From Streptosporangium album (GTDB lineage Bacteria > Actinomycetota > Actinomycetes > Streptosporangiales > Streptosporangiaceae), in contig NZ_JACHJU010000005.1 in the NCBI RefSeq assembly GCF_014203795.1, positions 423,516 to 487,515 of the forward strand: a DNA stretch of 64,000 nucleotides, in the 5' to 3' direction. A program made the translations under genes and the position numbers. Every line of letters starts with the position of its first letter. Position 1 is the stretch's first letter. A model generated the notes under the pieces. It was not told the DNA's origin. It saw nothing but the letters and a program-made list of their open reading frames with translations, and made no database searches. Shown one piece after another: positions 37,714 through 47,127 of this stretch.

Positions 37714-38418
37714 ATGACGACCGCGAGAATCGCCCTGGTGGGCGACAGGTCCCCCAGCGTCCAGGCGCACGCGCGCATCCCCTCCCTCCTTGAGGCGCTG
37801 CGCGAACGCGACGGGCTGACGCTGGACGCCTACTGGATTTCCACAACCGAGACAGCCGACCTGGAGGGATTCGACGGCATCTGGATGCTGCCCGGTAGCC
37901 CGTACCGCAGCGAGGCGGGTGCGGTGAACGCCGCCCGCACCGCCCGTGAGCACGCCATCCCGTTCCTGGGCACCTGCGGCGGCTTCCAGCACACCCTGCT
38001 GGAGTACGCGCGTAACGTCCTCGGCCTGCCGGTCGCGCACGCCGAGAACGACCCGGACGCCGACGACTTCCTGCTGATGCCGCTGGCGTGCTCGCTCGCG
38101 GGCCACGAGGACGAGGTACGGCTGACGCCCGGCTCGCTGGCCGAGAGGATCATCGGCGCCACCAGGACGGTGGAGAAGTACTCCTGCAACTTCGGTCTCA
38201 ACCCCGCCTACCTGCCGGCGCTGCGGGAGGGCGGCCTGAGTTTCACCGGCCGCGACGCCGCCGGAGCCGTCCGGGTGCTCGAACTGCCGGAGCACCCGTT
38301 CTTCCTGGCCACGCTCTTCCAGCCCGAACTGGCCGGGGACGGCAGCCGGCCGCACCCGATCATCACCGCGTTCGCCTCGGCCTCTGTCGCGCTGGCCGCG
38401 CCAAGGACCCCTGCCTGA
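37714..38418 (+). CDS. Glutamine amidotransferase-like protein (CTP synthase C-terminal type)
   Basis: A 234-residue protein from ATG 37714, chosen for homology start and a purine-rich RBS; the frame is open far upstream. The class I glutaminase fold shows FDGIWMLPGSPY (oxyanion region), the nucleophile elbow LGTCGGFQHTLLEYARNVLG with the Cys, and a late HPFFLATLFQPEL segment with the catalytic-triad Glu. It has no synthetase domain and resembles stand-alone CTP-synthase-related amidotransferases, whose substrate is uncertain. It is probably controlled by the divergent LysR protein. Confidence 0.82.
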   Translation: MTTARIALVGDRSPSVQAHARIPSLLEALRERDGLTLDAYWISTTETADLEGFDGIWMLPGSPYRSEAGAVNAARTAREHAIPFLGTCGGFQHTLLEYARNVLGLPVAHAENDPDADDFLLMPLACSLAGHEDEVRLTPGSLAERIIGATRTVEKYSCNFGLNPAYLPALREGGLSFTGRDAAGAVRVLELPEHPFFLATLFQPELAGDGSRPHPIITAFASASVALAAPRTPA

Positions 38419-38444
38419 GAGAGGACACACCCGCCGGGCCGCGA

Positions 38445-39383
38445 TCACGGCAGGCCCTTCTGTCGCCTGTAGTCGTTCCACACGCTGACGCAGTAGGCGT
38501 AGCGCCCGTCACCGGGCTGGAGGTGCCGGCAGGCGTAGGCGGCGCTGAGCCGGTCGGCCGGGGTCTCGGGGACGACCGAGGTGTCGGGAATGGCGGATGT
38601 CCTGGGGGTCTGGAAGGTGGCGGGGGCGCCGATGCCCCCGCGGTGGCCGGCGTTCCCGCGGCGGGCGGTCTTGGCGCGGGGCGCCGGGGGCTTCGGCCCG
38701 ATGACCCTGGCCTGTTGCGGCGCACCGGGCCCGTGATGGTGCCGCTCGCCCCGGCTGCCCTCCCGGCTGCCCTGGACGTCGGGAACAGCGCGGCTCTGAG
38801 ACCGCTCGGCGGCACGGCTCTGAGAGCGTCCGAGTGCGCGCGACGCCGCCGGTTTCCGGCTACGGGTCGTCTTCGCCGGGCCGGCGGGCCGGGGGGTGAC
38901 CACAGGCAGGCGACCGGCGGGCGGCACGGTGGTCACCCCCAGAGCGACCACCGTGCCGTGGCCGGCAATCCGTGAGGCGGCGGCCTCGACGGTGGACGTC
39001 CGGGACGTCGGCGACCATCCCGACGACCAGAGGCCCACTCCGGCGGCCACGAGGAACCCGCAGATCAGCGCGGGCCGGAGAAACTGCTCACGCACGGCCT
39101 GCGGCAACGGCCACGCCCGCGCCCGGCAGAAGCGGGGCGGCGGAGGCGAGTGCGGAGGCGGAGGTGAGTGCGGCCACGCCGGCCGGACGTCGACGCTGAA
39201 CCGCGACCCGTATATGAACGGATCACCGGCACTGCCCTGGGCCCCGGCCTGCGTCCCGTCCGCGGAATCCGCCGGACCCAGCGGGTCGGGCCCCGGCGGG
39301 TCCGGCGGCTCGCCGTACGGCATGCGGCCACGTGGGCCCGCACTCGGGCCGCGCCCGCGCACCGAGTCGTGATCACCTTGCAT
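38445..39383 (-). CDS. Proline-rich single-pass membrane protein, hypothetical
   Basis: A 312-residue protein of low complexity: a proline/glycine-rich cytosolic N-terminus (about 105 residues), one membrane helix (FLRPALICGFLVAAGVGLW) and a long Pro/Ala/Arg/Ser-rich external stalk. A compact C-terminal tail has two cysteines (YACRHLQPGDGRYAYCVSVW). The tail is the only conserved-looking part and may form a disulphide outside the cell. I do not recognise a family. Confidence 0.65.
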   Translation of the reverse strand: MQGDHDSVRGRGPSAGPRGRMPYGEPPDPPGPDPLGPADSADGTQAGAQGSAGDPFIYGSRFSVDVRPAWPHSPPPPHSPPPPRFCRARAWPLPQAVREQFLRPALICGFLVAAGVGLWSSGWSPTSRTSTVEAAASRIAGHGTVVALGVTTVPPAGRLPVVTPRPAGPAKTTRSRKPAASRALGRSQSRAAERSQSRAVPDVQGSREGSRGERHHHGPGAPQQARVIGPKPPAPRAKTARRGNAGHRGGIGAPATFQTPRTSAIPDTSVVPETPADRLSAAYACRHLQPGDGRYAYCVSVWNDYRRQKGLP

Positions 39384-39670
39384 CTCGCCTCCCCTGTCAC
39401 GTTTGATCTCCCCCAGCTTGCCGAAAACTACGCACTGTATGGGCCGTGTAACAGTCCGCTCTTACAGACCTGTTATCGGGCCACGGGGCGAACCCTCCGC
39501 AACGCCGTCAAAGCTCTGGGGGTGAGGGTCTGCGCCGGACAGGATGTGCTCGGACAGGTTCGGCGGCGGGGCCGAATCCGGTGAACCGCGCTGGATGGGC
39601 GGCAGGCGGCCGTTCCGGGTGAGGGTCCCCGGACTCAAGGGCCTCACCCGGAACGGCCTCGCGTCGAATG

Positions 39671-40798
39671 TCAGCGGACCTTGCCGAAGAACTCGCGGAC
39701 GTCGGCCGCGAGCGCCTCGGGAACATCCATGGCGAGGAAGTGGTGTCCCCCGACGTTGCTGTCGGGCCAGTGGATGACGGTGTTGTGACGCTCGGCCAGG
39801 CGGCGGATCGCGGGCGGACCGCAGTAGACGCCCGTGGGCACCTCCAGCTGGCCCTCCGGCCAGTTGAACTCGCTGCTTTCGTACATGAACCACGACGAGG
39901 AGCCCGACGTCCCGGTCAGCCAGTACAGGGTCACGTTGGTCAGGATCAGGTCCCGGTCGATGGCCTCCTCGGGCAGGTAGGCCGTGCCGGCGAACTCCCA
40001 CAGTTTCTGCAGGTGCCACGAGAGCAGGGCCGTCGGAGAGTCGTGCCAGCCGTAGGAGAAGGTCTGCGGTGCGGCGCGCAGCAGGCGGTGGTGGTCGACG
40101 CCTCCCGACCACTGCTGCATCAGCACGTACTGCTCAAGCTCCTCGGGTGTCAGTTCGGGGACGTCCTTCTCGGTGGGAAAGCCGATCCCGCCGTTGATGT
40201 GGACGCCGACGACATGTTCGGGATCGACCTTGGCGACCTCCGGGGCGACGTACGCGCCGAGGTCTCCCCCCTGGGTGCCGTAGCGCTCGTAGCCGAGTCG
40301 GCGCATCAGCTCCGCCCACATCCGTGCCACGCGCGTGACGCTCCAGCCGGTCTCGCGCGGTGGCGCGGAGAACACGAATCCCGGCACCGACGGCACGACG
40401 ACGTGGAACGCCTGGGACGGGTCGCCGCCGTACGCGCGGGGGTCGGTGAGGGGGCCGATGAGATCGGCGAACTCCACGAACGAGTTCGGCCAGCCGTGGG
40501 TGAGGATGAGCGGCAGGGCGTCGGGCTCAGGAGAGCGCACGTGCAAGAAGTGCACGTCCTGGCCGTCGATCTCCGTCATGAACTGCGGAAACCCGTTCAG
40601 CCGCTCTTCGTGCCCACGCCAGTCGTACCCGTTGCGCCAGTATTCGGTCAGCTCCTTGAGGTAGCCGACGGGCACGCCGCGGCTCCACCCCTCACCGGGC
40701 AGTTGCAGAGGCCAGCGGGTGCGGCCCAGCCGGTCACGCAGGTCGTCCAGGTCGGCCTGGGGGACGTCGATGCGGAAAGGGTGGATATCGGTGCTCAT
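39671..40798 (-). CDS. Epoxide hydrolase (EHN-type alpha/beta hydrolase)
   Basis: About 375 residues from ATG 40798, with GAGGAG 6 nt upstream. The N-terminal EHN domain (FRIDVPQADLDDLRDRLGRT, WPLQLPG) is followed by the alpha/beta core: HGWPNSFVEF oxyanion loop, nucleophile Asp in YGTQGGDLGAYVAPE, and final His in VGGHHFLAMD. It should open epoxides to diols, e.g. in detoxification. It diverges from a WYL-domain regulator. Confidence 0.9.
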   Translation of the reverse strand: MSTDIHPFRIDVPQADLDDLRDRLGRTRWPLQLPGEGWSRGVPVGYLKELTEYWRNGYDWRGHEERLNGFPQFMTEIDGQDVHFLHVRSPEPDALPLILTHGWPNSFVEFADLIGPLTDPRAYGGDPSQAFHVVVPSVPGFVFSAPPRETGWSVTRVARMWAELMRRLGYERYGTQGGDLGAYVAPEVAKVDPEHVVGVHINGGIGFPTEKDVPELTPEELEQYVLMQQWSGGVDHHRLLRAAPQTFSYGWHDSPTALLSWHLQKLWEFAGTAYLPEEAIDRDLILTNVTLYWLTGTSGSSSWFMYESSEFNWPEGQLEVPTGVYCGPPAIRRLAERHNTVIHWPDSNVGGHHFLAMDVPEALAADVREFFGKVR

Positions 40799-40947
40799 GG
40801 TTCTCCTCGGTGGCCACGTCCGCCGGGCGGCGGACGGTGTCACGCCACGGCGCCCCGGACAGTCCCGGTGGTGCGCTGCGGTGACGGATCGACACTAAGG
40901 GCCATATAGGTCAGATCCTGTCCCACATGACCGGGATGATGGTTCCC

Positions 40948-41979
40948 ATGAGCGACACTCCCGCACGCCTGCTTCAGCTTCTGTCCCTGCTGCAGACACC
41001 ACGCGAATGGCCGGGCAGCGAACTGGCGGAGCGTCTGCGGGTCAGCCCCCGGACGATCCGCCGTGATGTCGATCGCCTGCGTGAGCTGGGGTATCCGGTG
41101 CAGGCGTCGATGGGGGCGGTGGGCGGCTACCGGCTCGCCGCGGGCACGGCCATGCCGCCGCTGCTGCTGGACGACGAGGAGGCGGTGGCCATCGCGGTCG
41201 GCCTGCGCACCGCGGCCGGGCAGCCGGTGAACGGCATCGAGGAGGCGTCGGTGCGGGCCCTGGCCAAACTGGAGCAGGTGCTGCCGTCGCGGCTGCGGCA
41301 CCGGGTCGGCGCGCTCGGTACCGCCACGGTCTCGATGCTTGCCGGCAGCGGGCAGGGTGTCGACCCGCAGACCCTGACGGTGCTCGCCGGAGCCGTCGCC
41401 AACCGTGAAGGGCTGCGGTTCGCCTACCAGGCGGGGGACGGGAGCCGGAGCAGGCGTCTGGTCGAGCCGTACCGTCTGGTGGCGGCCGCGCGCCGCTGGT
41501 ATCTGCTGGCCTACGACAACGACCGCGACGACTGGAGGATCTTCCGGGTCGACCGGATCGGCGACCCGCGGCCGACCGGCGTGCGGGTCGCGGCTCGCGA
41601 GCTGCCCGAGCAGGGCGCGGCCGCCTTCGTCACCCGCAAGATGTACTCGATGGCACCCACCTACGAGGTGGTGGCGACCGTTCACCTTCCGGCCGGCGAG
41701 GTGGCGCAGCGGCTTGGCGTCGCCCCGGGCGACGTCCAGCCGCTCGACGAGCGCAGTTGCCGTCTGCGCGAGTATGCCGACACCCTGGAGTGGCTGGCTT
41801 CACGGCTGCTCATGCTCGGCTGCGAGTTCGAGGTGCACGAGCCGCCGGAGTTGCTGGCGTACCTGCGCGCGCTGGGCGCCCGTGCCACCCGCGCGGCCGG
41901 GGGTCCGGGGGTGGGGGGACCCCGATCACAGAGCCTGCCGCGATCCCGGCCGCGACCGGCAGTCAGACCGGCGCGGTGA
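40948..41979 (+). CDS. HTH/WYL-domain transcriptional regulator (YafY/DeoR-like)
   Basis: About 343 residues from ATG 40948 (MSDTPARLLQLLSLLQTP); ATG 40927 is an alternative. The N-terminal winged helix reads LAERLRVSPRTIRRDVDRLRE, the WYL domain contains VEPYRLVAAARRWYLLAYDN, and a WCX-type C-terminal domain follows. WYL proteins sense nucleic acid or small ligands. The divergent position suggests it controls the epoxide hydrolase. The last 35 residues are Arg/Pro-rich and may be a run-on. Confidence 0.85.
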   Translation: MSDTPARLLQLLSLLQTPREWPGSELAERLRVSPRTIRRDVDRLRELGYPVQASMGAVGGYRLAAGTAMPPLLLDDEEAVAIAVGLRTAAGQPVNGIEEASVRALAKLEQVLPSRLRHRVGALGTATVSMLAGSGQGVDPQTLTVLAGAVANREGLRFAYQAGDGSRSRRLVEPYRLVAAARRWYLLAYDNDRDDWRIFRVDRIGDPRPTGVRVAARELPEQGAAAFVTRKMYSMAPTYEVVATVHLPAGEVAQRLGVAPGDVQPLDERSCRLREYADTLEWLASRLLMLGCEFEVHEPPELLAYLRALGARATRAAGGPGVGGPRSQSLPRSRPRPAVRPAR

Positions 41980-42310
41980 GCTGAGGCAAGCCCTTGACCG
42001 CAACGGAGAAGGCGTTCACCACGACCCCATAGAACTGCGCGTTCGGCACGAACTCTCGCACCGTCCAGCCTGCATTCACCGCATACAGAGAAACCGCCGG
42101 GCCACTCACCCCGGCCGGCGGCCATGCGAACCTCCCGCCAGGTGCCGACGAGCCCGACCGCACTGATGGCACCGGCCGCGCAGTCGGCGAGCACCACGCC
42201 CTCGGCCGGGCCGAGAAGCAACACCAGGGCAGGCACCGCGACGAGCGCGAACCCGATCCCCTGGGTGACGGCGGGCGTCTGCCCTGTTTGGGGGCTACCG
42301 CGGGTCCTGC
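41967..42310 (-). pseudogene. TauE/SafE-type permease relic
   Basis: On the minus strand a frame gives QGIGFALVAVPALVLLLGPA and GAISAVGLVGTWREVRM, the first half of a TauE/SafE permease. After a deletion and frame change it gives GVSGPAVSLYAVNAGWTVRE and FYGVVVNAFSVAVKGLPQL, from the second half. Most membrane helices are missing. Confidence 0.6.
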
Positions 42311-42520
42311 TCAGACAACTCGGACGACGTGCTTTCCGCGGACGCCGCCGGCTTCCAGCGCTCGGCCTGCACCACGTGCACAGCTCACCGACGGCGCGAC
42401 CCGCCATCTGCTAACCCATTCAGGTGGATGCGGCGGACCGAGGGGAGGAGGCGCCCGAGGGCTACCCGGCCCGGGTCACCGCCCGGAGCCGGCGGCTTCT
42501 CCCTCGGTATCGCCCGCAGC

Positions 42521-42751
42521 ATGACGTCGCAGGAGGTCTGGCGGACGCCGGTGTTCTACCGGGTCAACGCCGTCATCACCTCGGTGTGGGGTGCGGCCTT
42601 CACCGTGGCCGCCCTCTCCCTGGCCCTGCTGCTGCACGAGGTCCCGCACGCGACCGCCGCCGTCATCGCCATCAAGGTCGTCACCTTCGTGGCGCCCGCC
42701 GTCTTCACCGCCCGCTACCCCCGGACCGTCGCCGCCCGCCACGCCGTCTGA
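42521..42751 (+). CDS. Small two-helix membrane protein, possibly a C-terminal fragment
   Basis: Seventy-six residues from ATG 42521 with two hydrophobic segments (VITSVWGAAFTVAALSLALL; TAAVIAIKVVTFVAPAVFTA). The same frame is open upstream with FSLGIAR just before the Met, which suggests this is the tail of a larger membrane protein whose front is lost. The next gene begins 23 bp later. Confidence 0.4.
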   Translation: MTSQEVWRTPVFYRVNAVITSVWGAAFTVAALSLALLLHEVPHATAAVIAIKVVTFVAPAVFTARYPRTVAARHAV

Positions 42752-42774
42752 TCCCCGAACCGCCTGGAGCCAGG

Positions 42775-43419
42775 ATGACCACGGCGATGACGGCCCACCC
42801 GAAGCGGGATCCGGCCACCGGAGAACTGCATTTCTTCGGGTACGGCTTCTTCGCCCTCTACCTGACCTACCACCGCCTGTCCGCCACGGGGACGCTGGTG
42901 GAGAGCCGGGTCGTGGACGTTCCCGGGCCGACGATGGTCCACGACTTCGCGGTCACGGAGAACCACGTCGTCTGGCTGGACCTGCCGGTCGTCTTCGACG
43001 CCGGCATGCTCGGCCGCGGCATGCCGTTCCGCTGGGAGGACTCCTATGGCGCCAGGATCGGCGTCATGGACCGGGCAGGCCGGGTGACCTGGTTCGACGT
43101 CGATCCGTGTTACGTCTTCCACGTCGGCAACGCGCGTGAGGACGCCGGGGCCGCCGAGGCCGGCGGCGCCGGCCACAGCAGGGAGCTCGGCGCGCGGCCC
43201 GGCGAGGCGATCTTCGTGCCCGCCTCCGGCGCCACGTCCGAAGACGACGGCTGGCTGCTGTCGATCGTCACCGACCACGCGGGAGACGGCTCGCACCTGC
43301 TCGTCCTGGACGCCTCGAGCCTGGACTCCGTCGCCTCCGTACGGCTCCCGCGGCGCGTCCCGGCCGGCTTCCACGGCTCCTGGCTCCCCGATCACGGAGC
43401 CATGGTCTCCGCGCCGTGA
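42775..43419 (+). pseudogene. Carotenoid oxygenase relic
   Basis: The 214-residue frame starts in the middle of the family (MTAHPKRDPATGELHFFGYG) and continues PGPTMVHDFAVTENHVVWLD and CYVFHVGNA. It then jumps directly to ARPGEAIFVPASGATSEDDG and ends PRRVPAGFHGSWLPD. Full carotenoid oxygenases have about 450-500 residues; the first third and an internal block of about 110 residues, with some of the iron-binding histidines, are gone. An ATG and a GGAG motif exist, so a product may be made, but catalysis is not expected. Confidence 0.7.
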
Positions 43420-43486
43420 CCGGGATCGCCTGGTCTCTCGGTCACTGCCACCGGCGGCCGTCGGGCGCCGCCCGGCGATCCTCGGT

Positions 43487-44329
43487 TCAGATCGTGGAGG
43501 CCAGCCACGGACGCACCGTCGGCACGACGTGAGCGGCCTGCATGGCCCCCGTGTGGTCGAGCCCCTCCAGAACCCGCACGTCCCAGCCGAGGGCTTCGAG
43601 CTCGGCGCGCCGGCTCGTGATCGGGCCCGCCATGCTCACGTGCACGCCGCCCCAGCGCTCGTCGTAGTCGATTTCGTCCGCCGAACCCACGAAGCACAGG
43701 CGCGGGCAGCCGATCCGCGTCTGGGCGGCCCGGTCGTCGAATCCCTGCAGTTCCCGATACAGCGTGACGAACTGCTGGGTCTGGGCCCTTGTCATCGACA
43801 CCTCCACCGACGACCAGTCGCCGGGCTCCGTCGACGCCCGCGGGGCCGCAGGGGTGCTCTCGGCCGTGAGGGACATCTCATGGGTCGCCGTGGTCACGCG
43901 CAGCATCTCCGCGTACGGCCCGCCGACCGGCGGGAAGCCGCCCATGATGAGCGCCGAGAGACGGTCGGTCCGGATCGCGAGCTGAAGCCCGCTCAGCGCG
44001 AGCCAGGAGTATCCGTAGTAGGCGAACCGGTCGGCCCCTGCGGCGTCGGCCACGGCGAGCATGTCGCCGGCGATGTTGGCGGGTGTCAGGGTGTCCGGCT
44101 TCGGGGTGGCCAGGACGTGGCCCTCGTAGTCGAAGGCGACCACCTGGAACGCGTCGCCGAGTCCTTCGATGAGGGAGTGTCCCAGGGCCGGGTCGGCGCC
44201 CCACTTGCGCATCTCGTCGGCCTGGGGTCCTTCGACCGGCCTCGGGTTGACCGGGAGCAGCAGGGTGGGACCGCTGCCGTGGATCTCTATGTCGACAGTG
44301 GTTCCGTCATGCAGTTTCGCTTCGGGCAT
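43487..44329 (-). CDS. Alpha/beta hydrolase
   Basis: The 280-residue protein has the nucleophile elbow GYSWLALSG, an early oxyanion region (PVNPRPVEGP), a catalytic-Asp candidate near CFVGSADEIDY, and terminal His in EGLDHTGAMQA. The substrate is unknown. It lies next to, and on the same strand as, a TetR-type regulator. A TTATGCCATAA palindrome about 80 bp upstream resembles the one upstream of that regulator. Confidence 0.83.
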   Translation of the reverse strand: MPEAKLHDGTTVDIEIHGSGPTLLLPVNPRPVEGPQADEMRKWGADPALGHSLIEGLGDAFQVVAFDYEGHVLATPKPDTLTPANIAGDMLAVADAAGADRFAYYGYSWLALSGLQLAIRTDRLSALIMGGFPPVGGPYAEMLRVTTATHEMSLTAESTPAAPRASTEPGDWSSVEVSMTRAQTQQFVTLYRELQGFDDRAAQTRIGCPRLCFVGSADEIDYDERWGGVHVSMAGPITSRRAELEALGWDVRVLEGLDHTGAMQAAHVVPTVRPWLASTI

Positions 44330-44408
44330 CGAATCCGTCTCCAGTCTTCAGCCATCGGGAGGGAACAGCTCTTTAGGCCGTAAACCAACAGCCTGGAAAC
44401 AGGATAGC

Positions 44409-44419
44409 TTATGCCATAA
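44409..44419. promoter_or_regulatory. Candidate TetR operator upstream of the hydrolase
   Basis: TTATGCCATAA, a near palindrome in the promoter region of the alpha/beta hydrolase. It closely matches TTATGGTATAA at 45286-45296. Confidence 0.5.
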
Positions 44420-44458
44420 AGAGTTGTGTCGTGAGAGCCCTCCGTCCGCCGGAGCGGG

Positions 44459-45235
44459 TCACCCGCTCCCCTGTCCCCCGGCCCTGCTCACGGCCGCCTC
44501 GATCCCGTCAAGCAGGACGGCGAGTCCCACCCCGAAGGTCTCCTTCGCCTCCCGCTCCAGGTGGGGCACGTCCTCCCGCTCGTCCGTGAGCCGAGGTGTC
44601 CCTTCGCTCTCAAGCCAGGCCACCGTCGGAAACCGTTCGGCGAAGTCGGGGGCGACCTCCTTCAGCAGGGCCGAGCGGGCGTGCCACCACTCCTCGTCGG
44701 ACACCCCTGTCGCCGCCGGGGCCTGCCGGGTCTCCGCGACCGTCTGCGCCGACCCCCGCACGAAGTGGAACAGCGTCCCGACGACGCGCCGCAGCACGCC
44801 GGCTCCCAGCCCGGTCTCGCGGAGGATTCCCAGCACCGTCTCGAGCATGACGTACTCGTTGGGGCCCAGCGCCGGCCGGGCCTGCGACACCTGCAGCACC
44901 CACGGGTGGCGCAGGTAGAACGCCCAGGTGTCCCAGGCCCAGGACGTCACGGCCGCCCGCCACCCCTCCGCCGGCCCGTAGCCGGTGGGCAGTTCGGCGA
45001 GGACGCGGTCGTGCATCAGGTCGACCAGCTCGCTCTTGCTGGGAACGTAGGTGTACAGGGCCATGCCCGTACGGCCGAGCCGCTCGCCCACCGCGCGCAT
45101 GGACAGCGCCGCCATCCCCTGCTCGTCGGCGACGGCGATCGCCGCGTCCACGATCACGTCCACACTCAGTCCGGGCCTGGGTCCCGGAGCGGCCCGCACG
45201 GCCCCCGGCCCCGGGGTGCGCCACAGCAGGGCCAT
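44459..45235 (-). CDS. TetR-family transcriptional regulator
   Basis: About 258 residues from ATG 45235 (MALLWRTPGPG); GTG 45277 is possible but leaves almost no room for the upstream palindrome. The N-terminal helix-turn-helix reads LSMRAVGERLGRTGMALYTYV, and the C-terminal half is the TetR_C type with VGTLFHFVRGSAQTVAETRQ. It probably represses itself and the hydrolase downstream through the shared palindrome. Confidence 0.87.
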   Translation of the reverse strand: MALLWRTPGPGAVRAAPGPRPGLSVDVIVDAAIAVADEQGMAALSMRAVGERLGRTGMALYTYVPSKSELVDLMHDRVLAELPTGYGPAEGWRAAVTSWAWDTWAFYLRHPWVLQVSQARPALGPNEYVMLETVLGILRETGLGAGVLRRVVGTLFHFVRGSAQTVAETRQAPAATGVSDEEWWHARSALLKEVAPDFAERFPTVAWLESEGTPRLTDEREDVPHLEREAKETFGVGLAVLLDGIEAAVSRAGGQGSG

Positions 45236-45285
45236 CGAACGGCGTGCGTCACCCTGTCCGGCGAATACCGCCACCACGTAACTCC

Positions 45286-45296
45286 TTATGGTATAA
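45286..45296. promoter_or_regulatory. Candidate TetR operator upstream of the regulator
   Basis: TTATGGTATAA, 51 bp before the preferred start of the regulator and similar to 44409-44419. Its placement over the likely promoter suggests autorepression. Confidence 0.5.
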
Positions 45297-45346
45297 ACTA
45301 ATTTTGGGGAATCATCTGTTTACAGCCTAAGGATATCAGGGCGGGT

Positions 45347-45685
45347 TTATTCGGAACCTCGCCCGCGAGGCGCGATCCTTACCGGCACTCCGGCTGAGGC
45401 TCCCGGGGTCCGCGGTAGGGCAGCGTCTGGCTGTAGACGAGGTTGGTGCCGGCTCCCCGGATACTTGAGGCGCACCACGGCGAGCACCGCGAAACCGGCC
45501 TTCACCAGGTCGACACCGGCCCGGTAGCCGGTGATGACGCCCGTCGTCTCCAGCCGTTTGACCCGTTCGGTCGTCGCCGAGGCGCTGAGGTTCACCCGCC
45601 GTCCCAGCTCGGTGAGCGGGATACGGCCGTCTCGTTGGAGTTCCGCCAGGATCGACCAGTCGGTGGCATCAAGACTCTCGGTCAT
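45347..45685 (-). pseudogene. Lrp/AsnC-family regulator relic
   Basis: The first 75 residues are normal Lrp: MTESLDATDWSILAELQRDG, LTELGRRVNLSASATTERVK, AVVRLKYPG. Then the frame is lost. An adjacent frame reads TNLVYSQTLPYRGPREP, the natural C-terminus. About 55 residues of the ligand-binding domain are deleted between these parts. Confidence 0.7.
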
Positions 45686-45778
45686 ATGGCAAAAATACCG
45701 GCAGATCCACGGCGTATTCGCCTGTACGCCGTGAGAGCTCTCTTACGGTCGCGGGTGGGTGCTGGATAGCCTGAACTG

Positions 45779-46648
45779 GTGCAAATAGGAGTAAACGTCC
45801 CGAACTTCGGGCCTGGTACCGACCCCGGCATGCTACGCGGCTGGGCGCAGACGGTGGAGGGTCTGGGCTTCGACCTGCTGATGGTCTCCGACCATGTCGC
45901 GGTGACACCCGACGTCGCCGGGCAGTATCCGGCGCCGTTCTACGAACCCTTCACCACCCTGTCCTGGCTGGCCGGCATCACCCACCGGGTCCGGCTGGGG
46001 ACCACGGTGCTCATCGTGCCGTACCGGCATCCGCTGCTCATCGCCCGCATGGCCGCCAACCTCAACCAGTTCAGCGGGGGACGGCTGGTCCTCGGTGTGG
46101 GCGTCGGCTGGGCGCGACAGGAGTTCGACGCGCTCGGAGTCCCGTTCCAGCAGCGCGGGAAGCTGACCGACGATCACCTGCGGGCGGTACGTGCCGCCTG
46201 GGACGACGACGAGGACTACCGCAGCGGGCGGATCCCGCTCTGGGTCGGCGGCAACAGCGACGCCGGCCTGCGCCGGGCCGTACGCCTGGGCGACGCATGG
46301 CATCCGCTGCGGGTCACCCTCCCCCGGCTGCGTGAGGCGCCGGCCCGGATGAAGGCCCTCGCCGACGAGCAGCAACGGCCGGTACCCGCCCTGGCCCCCC
46401 GCATCGCCCTGCGGCTCACCGAGTCACCGATCACCGCCCCCGGAAGGCTCGCCGGTGAGGGCACGATCGAGCAGGTTCTCGACGACCTCGAACAGCTGCG
46501 CCTCCTGGGCGCGGAGACCGTCGTGCTCGATCCGTTCAACGGCGACCCCCGCGAGACCTCTCACCCGCAGGTGGCATGGCAGGCGCTCGCGACCGTAGCC
46601 GCCCGCTGGGGCCTGAACACGCATCACACACGGACGGAGCAGCAGTGA
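45779..46648 (+). CDS. LLM-class F420-dependent oxidoreductase
   Basis: A 289-residue TIM-barrel protein of the luciferase-like monooxygenase family. It has MQIGVNVPNFGPG, the FDLLMVSDHVAV strand, the LGTTVLIVPYRHPLLIARMA helix, FSGGRLVLGVGVGW and IPLWVGGNSDAGLRRA. Actinobacterial members use F420H2; the substrate is unknown. The start is GTG 45779, with TAGCCT 6 nt upstream (likely leaderless). Its stop overlaps the deaminase start (GTGA). Confidence 0.88.
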   Translation: MQIGVNVPNFGPGTDPGMLRGWAQTVEGLGFDLLMVSDHVAVTPDVAGQYPAPFYEPFTTLSWLAGITHRVRLGTTVLIVPYRHPLLIARMAANLNQFSGGRLVLGVGVGWARQEFDALGVPFQQRGKLTDDHLRAVRAAWDDDEDYRSGRIPLWVGGNSDAGLRRAVRLGDAWHPLRVTLPRLREAPARMKALADEQQRPVPALAPRIALRLTESPITAPGRLAGEGTIEQVLDDLEQLRLLGAETVVLDPFNGDPRETSHPQVAWQALATVAARWGLNTHHTRTEQQ

Positions 46649-47073
46649 CACACGACGACGAGAACTTTCTCCGCAGGGCCGTCGAGCTTGCCGCCGAGGC
46701 GCGGGCGGCTGGAGACGCACCGTTCGGATCGCTGCTGGTAGGCCCGGACGGCAGTGTGCTCGCCGAAGAGCACAACACGGTCCTGTCCGACGCCGACATC
46801 AGCGCCCATCTCGAGCTGAAGCTGGCCAGGTGGGCGGCCCGTGAACTCGATCCCGGCACGGCGGCCGCCACCACCACCATGTACACCAGCTGCCAGCCCT
46901 GCGGCATGTGCGCGGGCGCCATCGAGCGCTCCGGCCTCGGCGGCGTCGTGTTCGCGCTCTCCACCGAACAGCTCACCGGCCTCAAGCCGCCCGCCGCCCC
47001 CGTCGGCGTGCGCCAGGAAGGCCCCGCGCTGTTCGAGGAGGCGCGGATCCCCGTAGAGGGCTATTACCGCTGA
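46645..47073 (+). CDS. Nucleoside/nucleobase deaminase (cytidine-deaminase-like)
   Basis: A 142-residue protein from GTG 46645. Zinc motifs are HLELKLARW (His and catalytic Glu, in place of the usual HAE) and the TSCQPCGMC cluster (PCxxC). Gly/Pro context GDAPFGSLLVGPDG matches guanine/cytosine-deaminase relatives. It is translationally coupled to the F420-type enzyme, suggesting a small catabolic pair. Confidence 0.85.
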   Translation: MTHDDENFLRRAVELAAEARAAGDAPFGSLLVGPDGSVLAEEHNTVLSDADISAHLELKLARWAARELDPGTAAATTTMYTSCQPCGMCAGAIERSGLGGVVFALSTEQLTGLKPPAAPVGVRQEGPALFEEARIPVEGYYR

Positions 47074-47127
47074 TCCGCCACAGCCGAACAGCGCGTGACG
47101 GGGGGCGTGGTCGACGACCGCGCCCCC

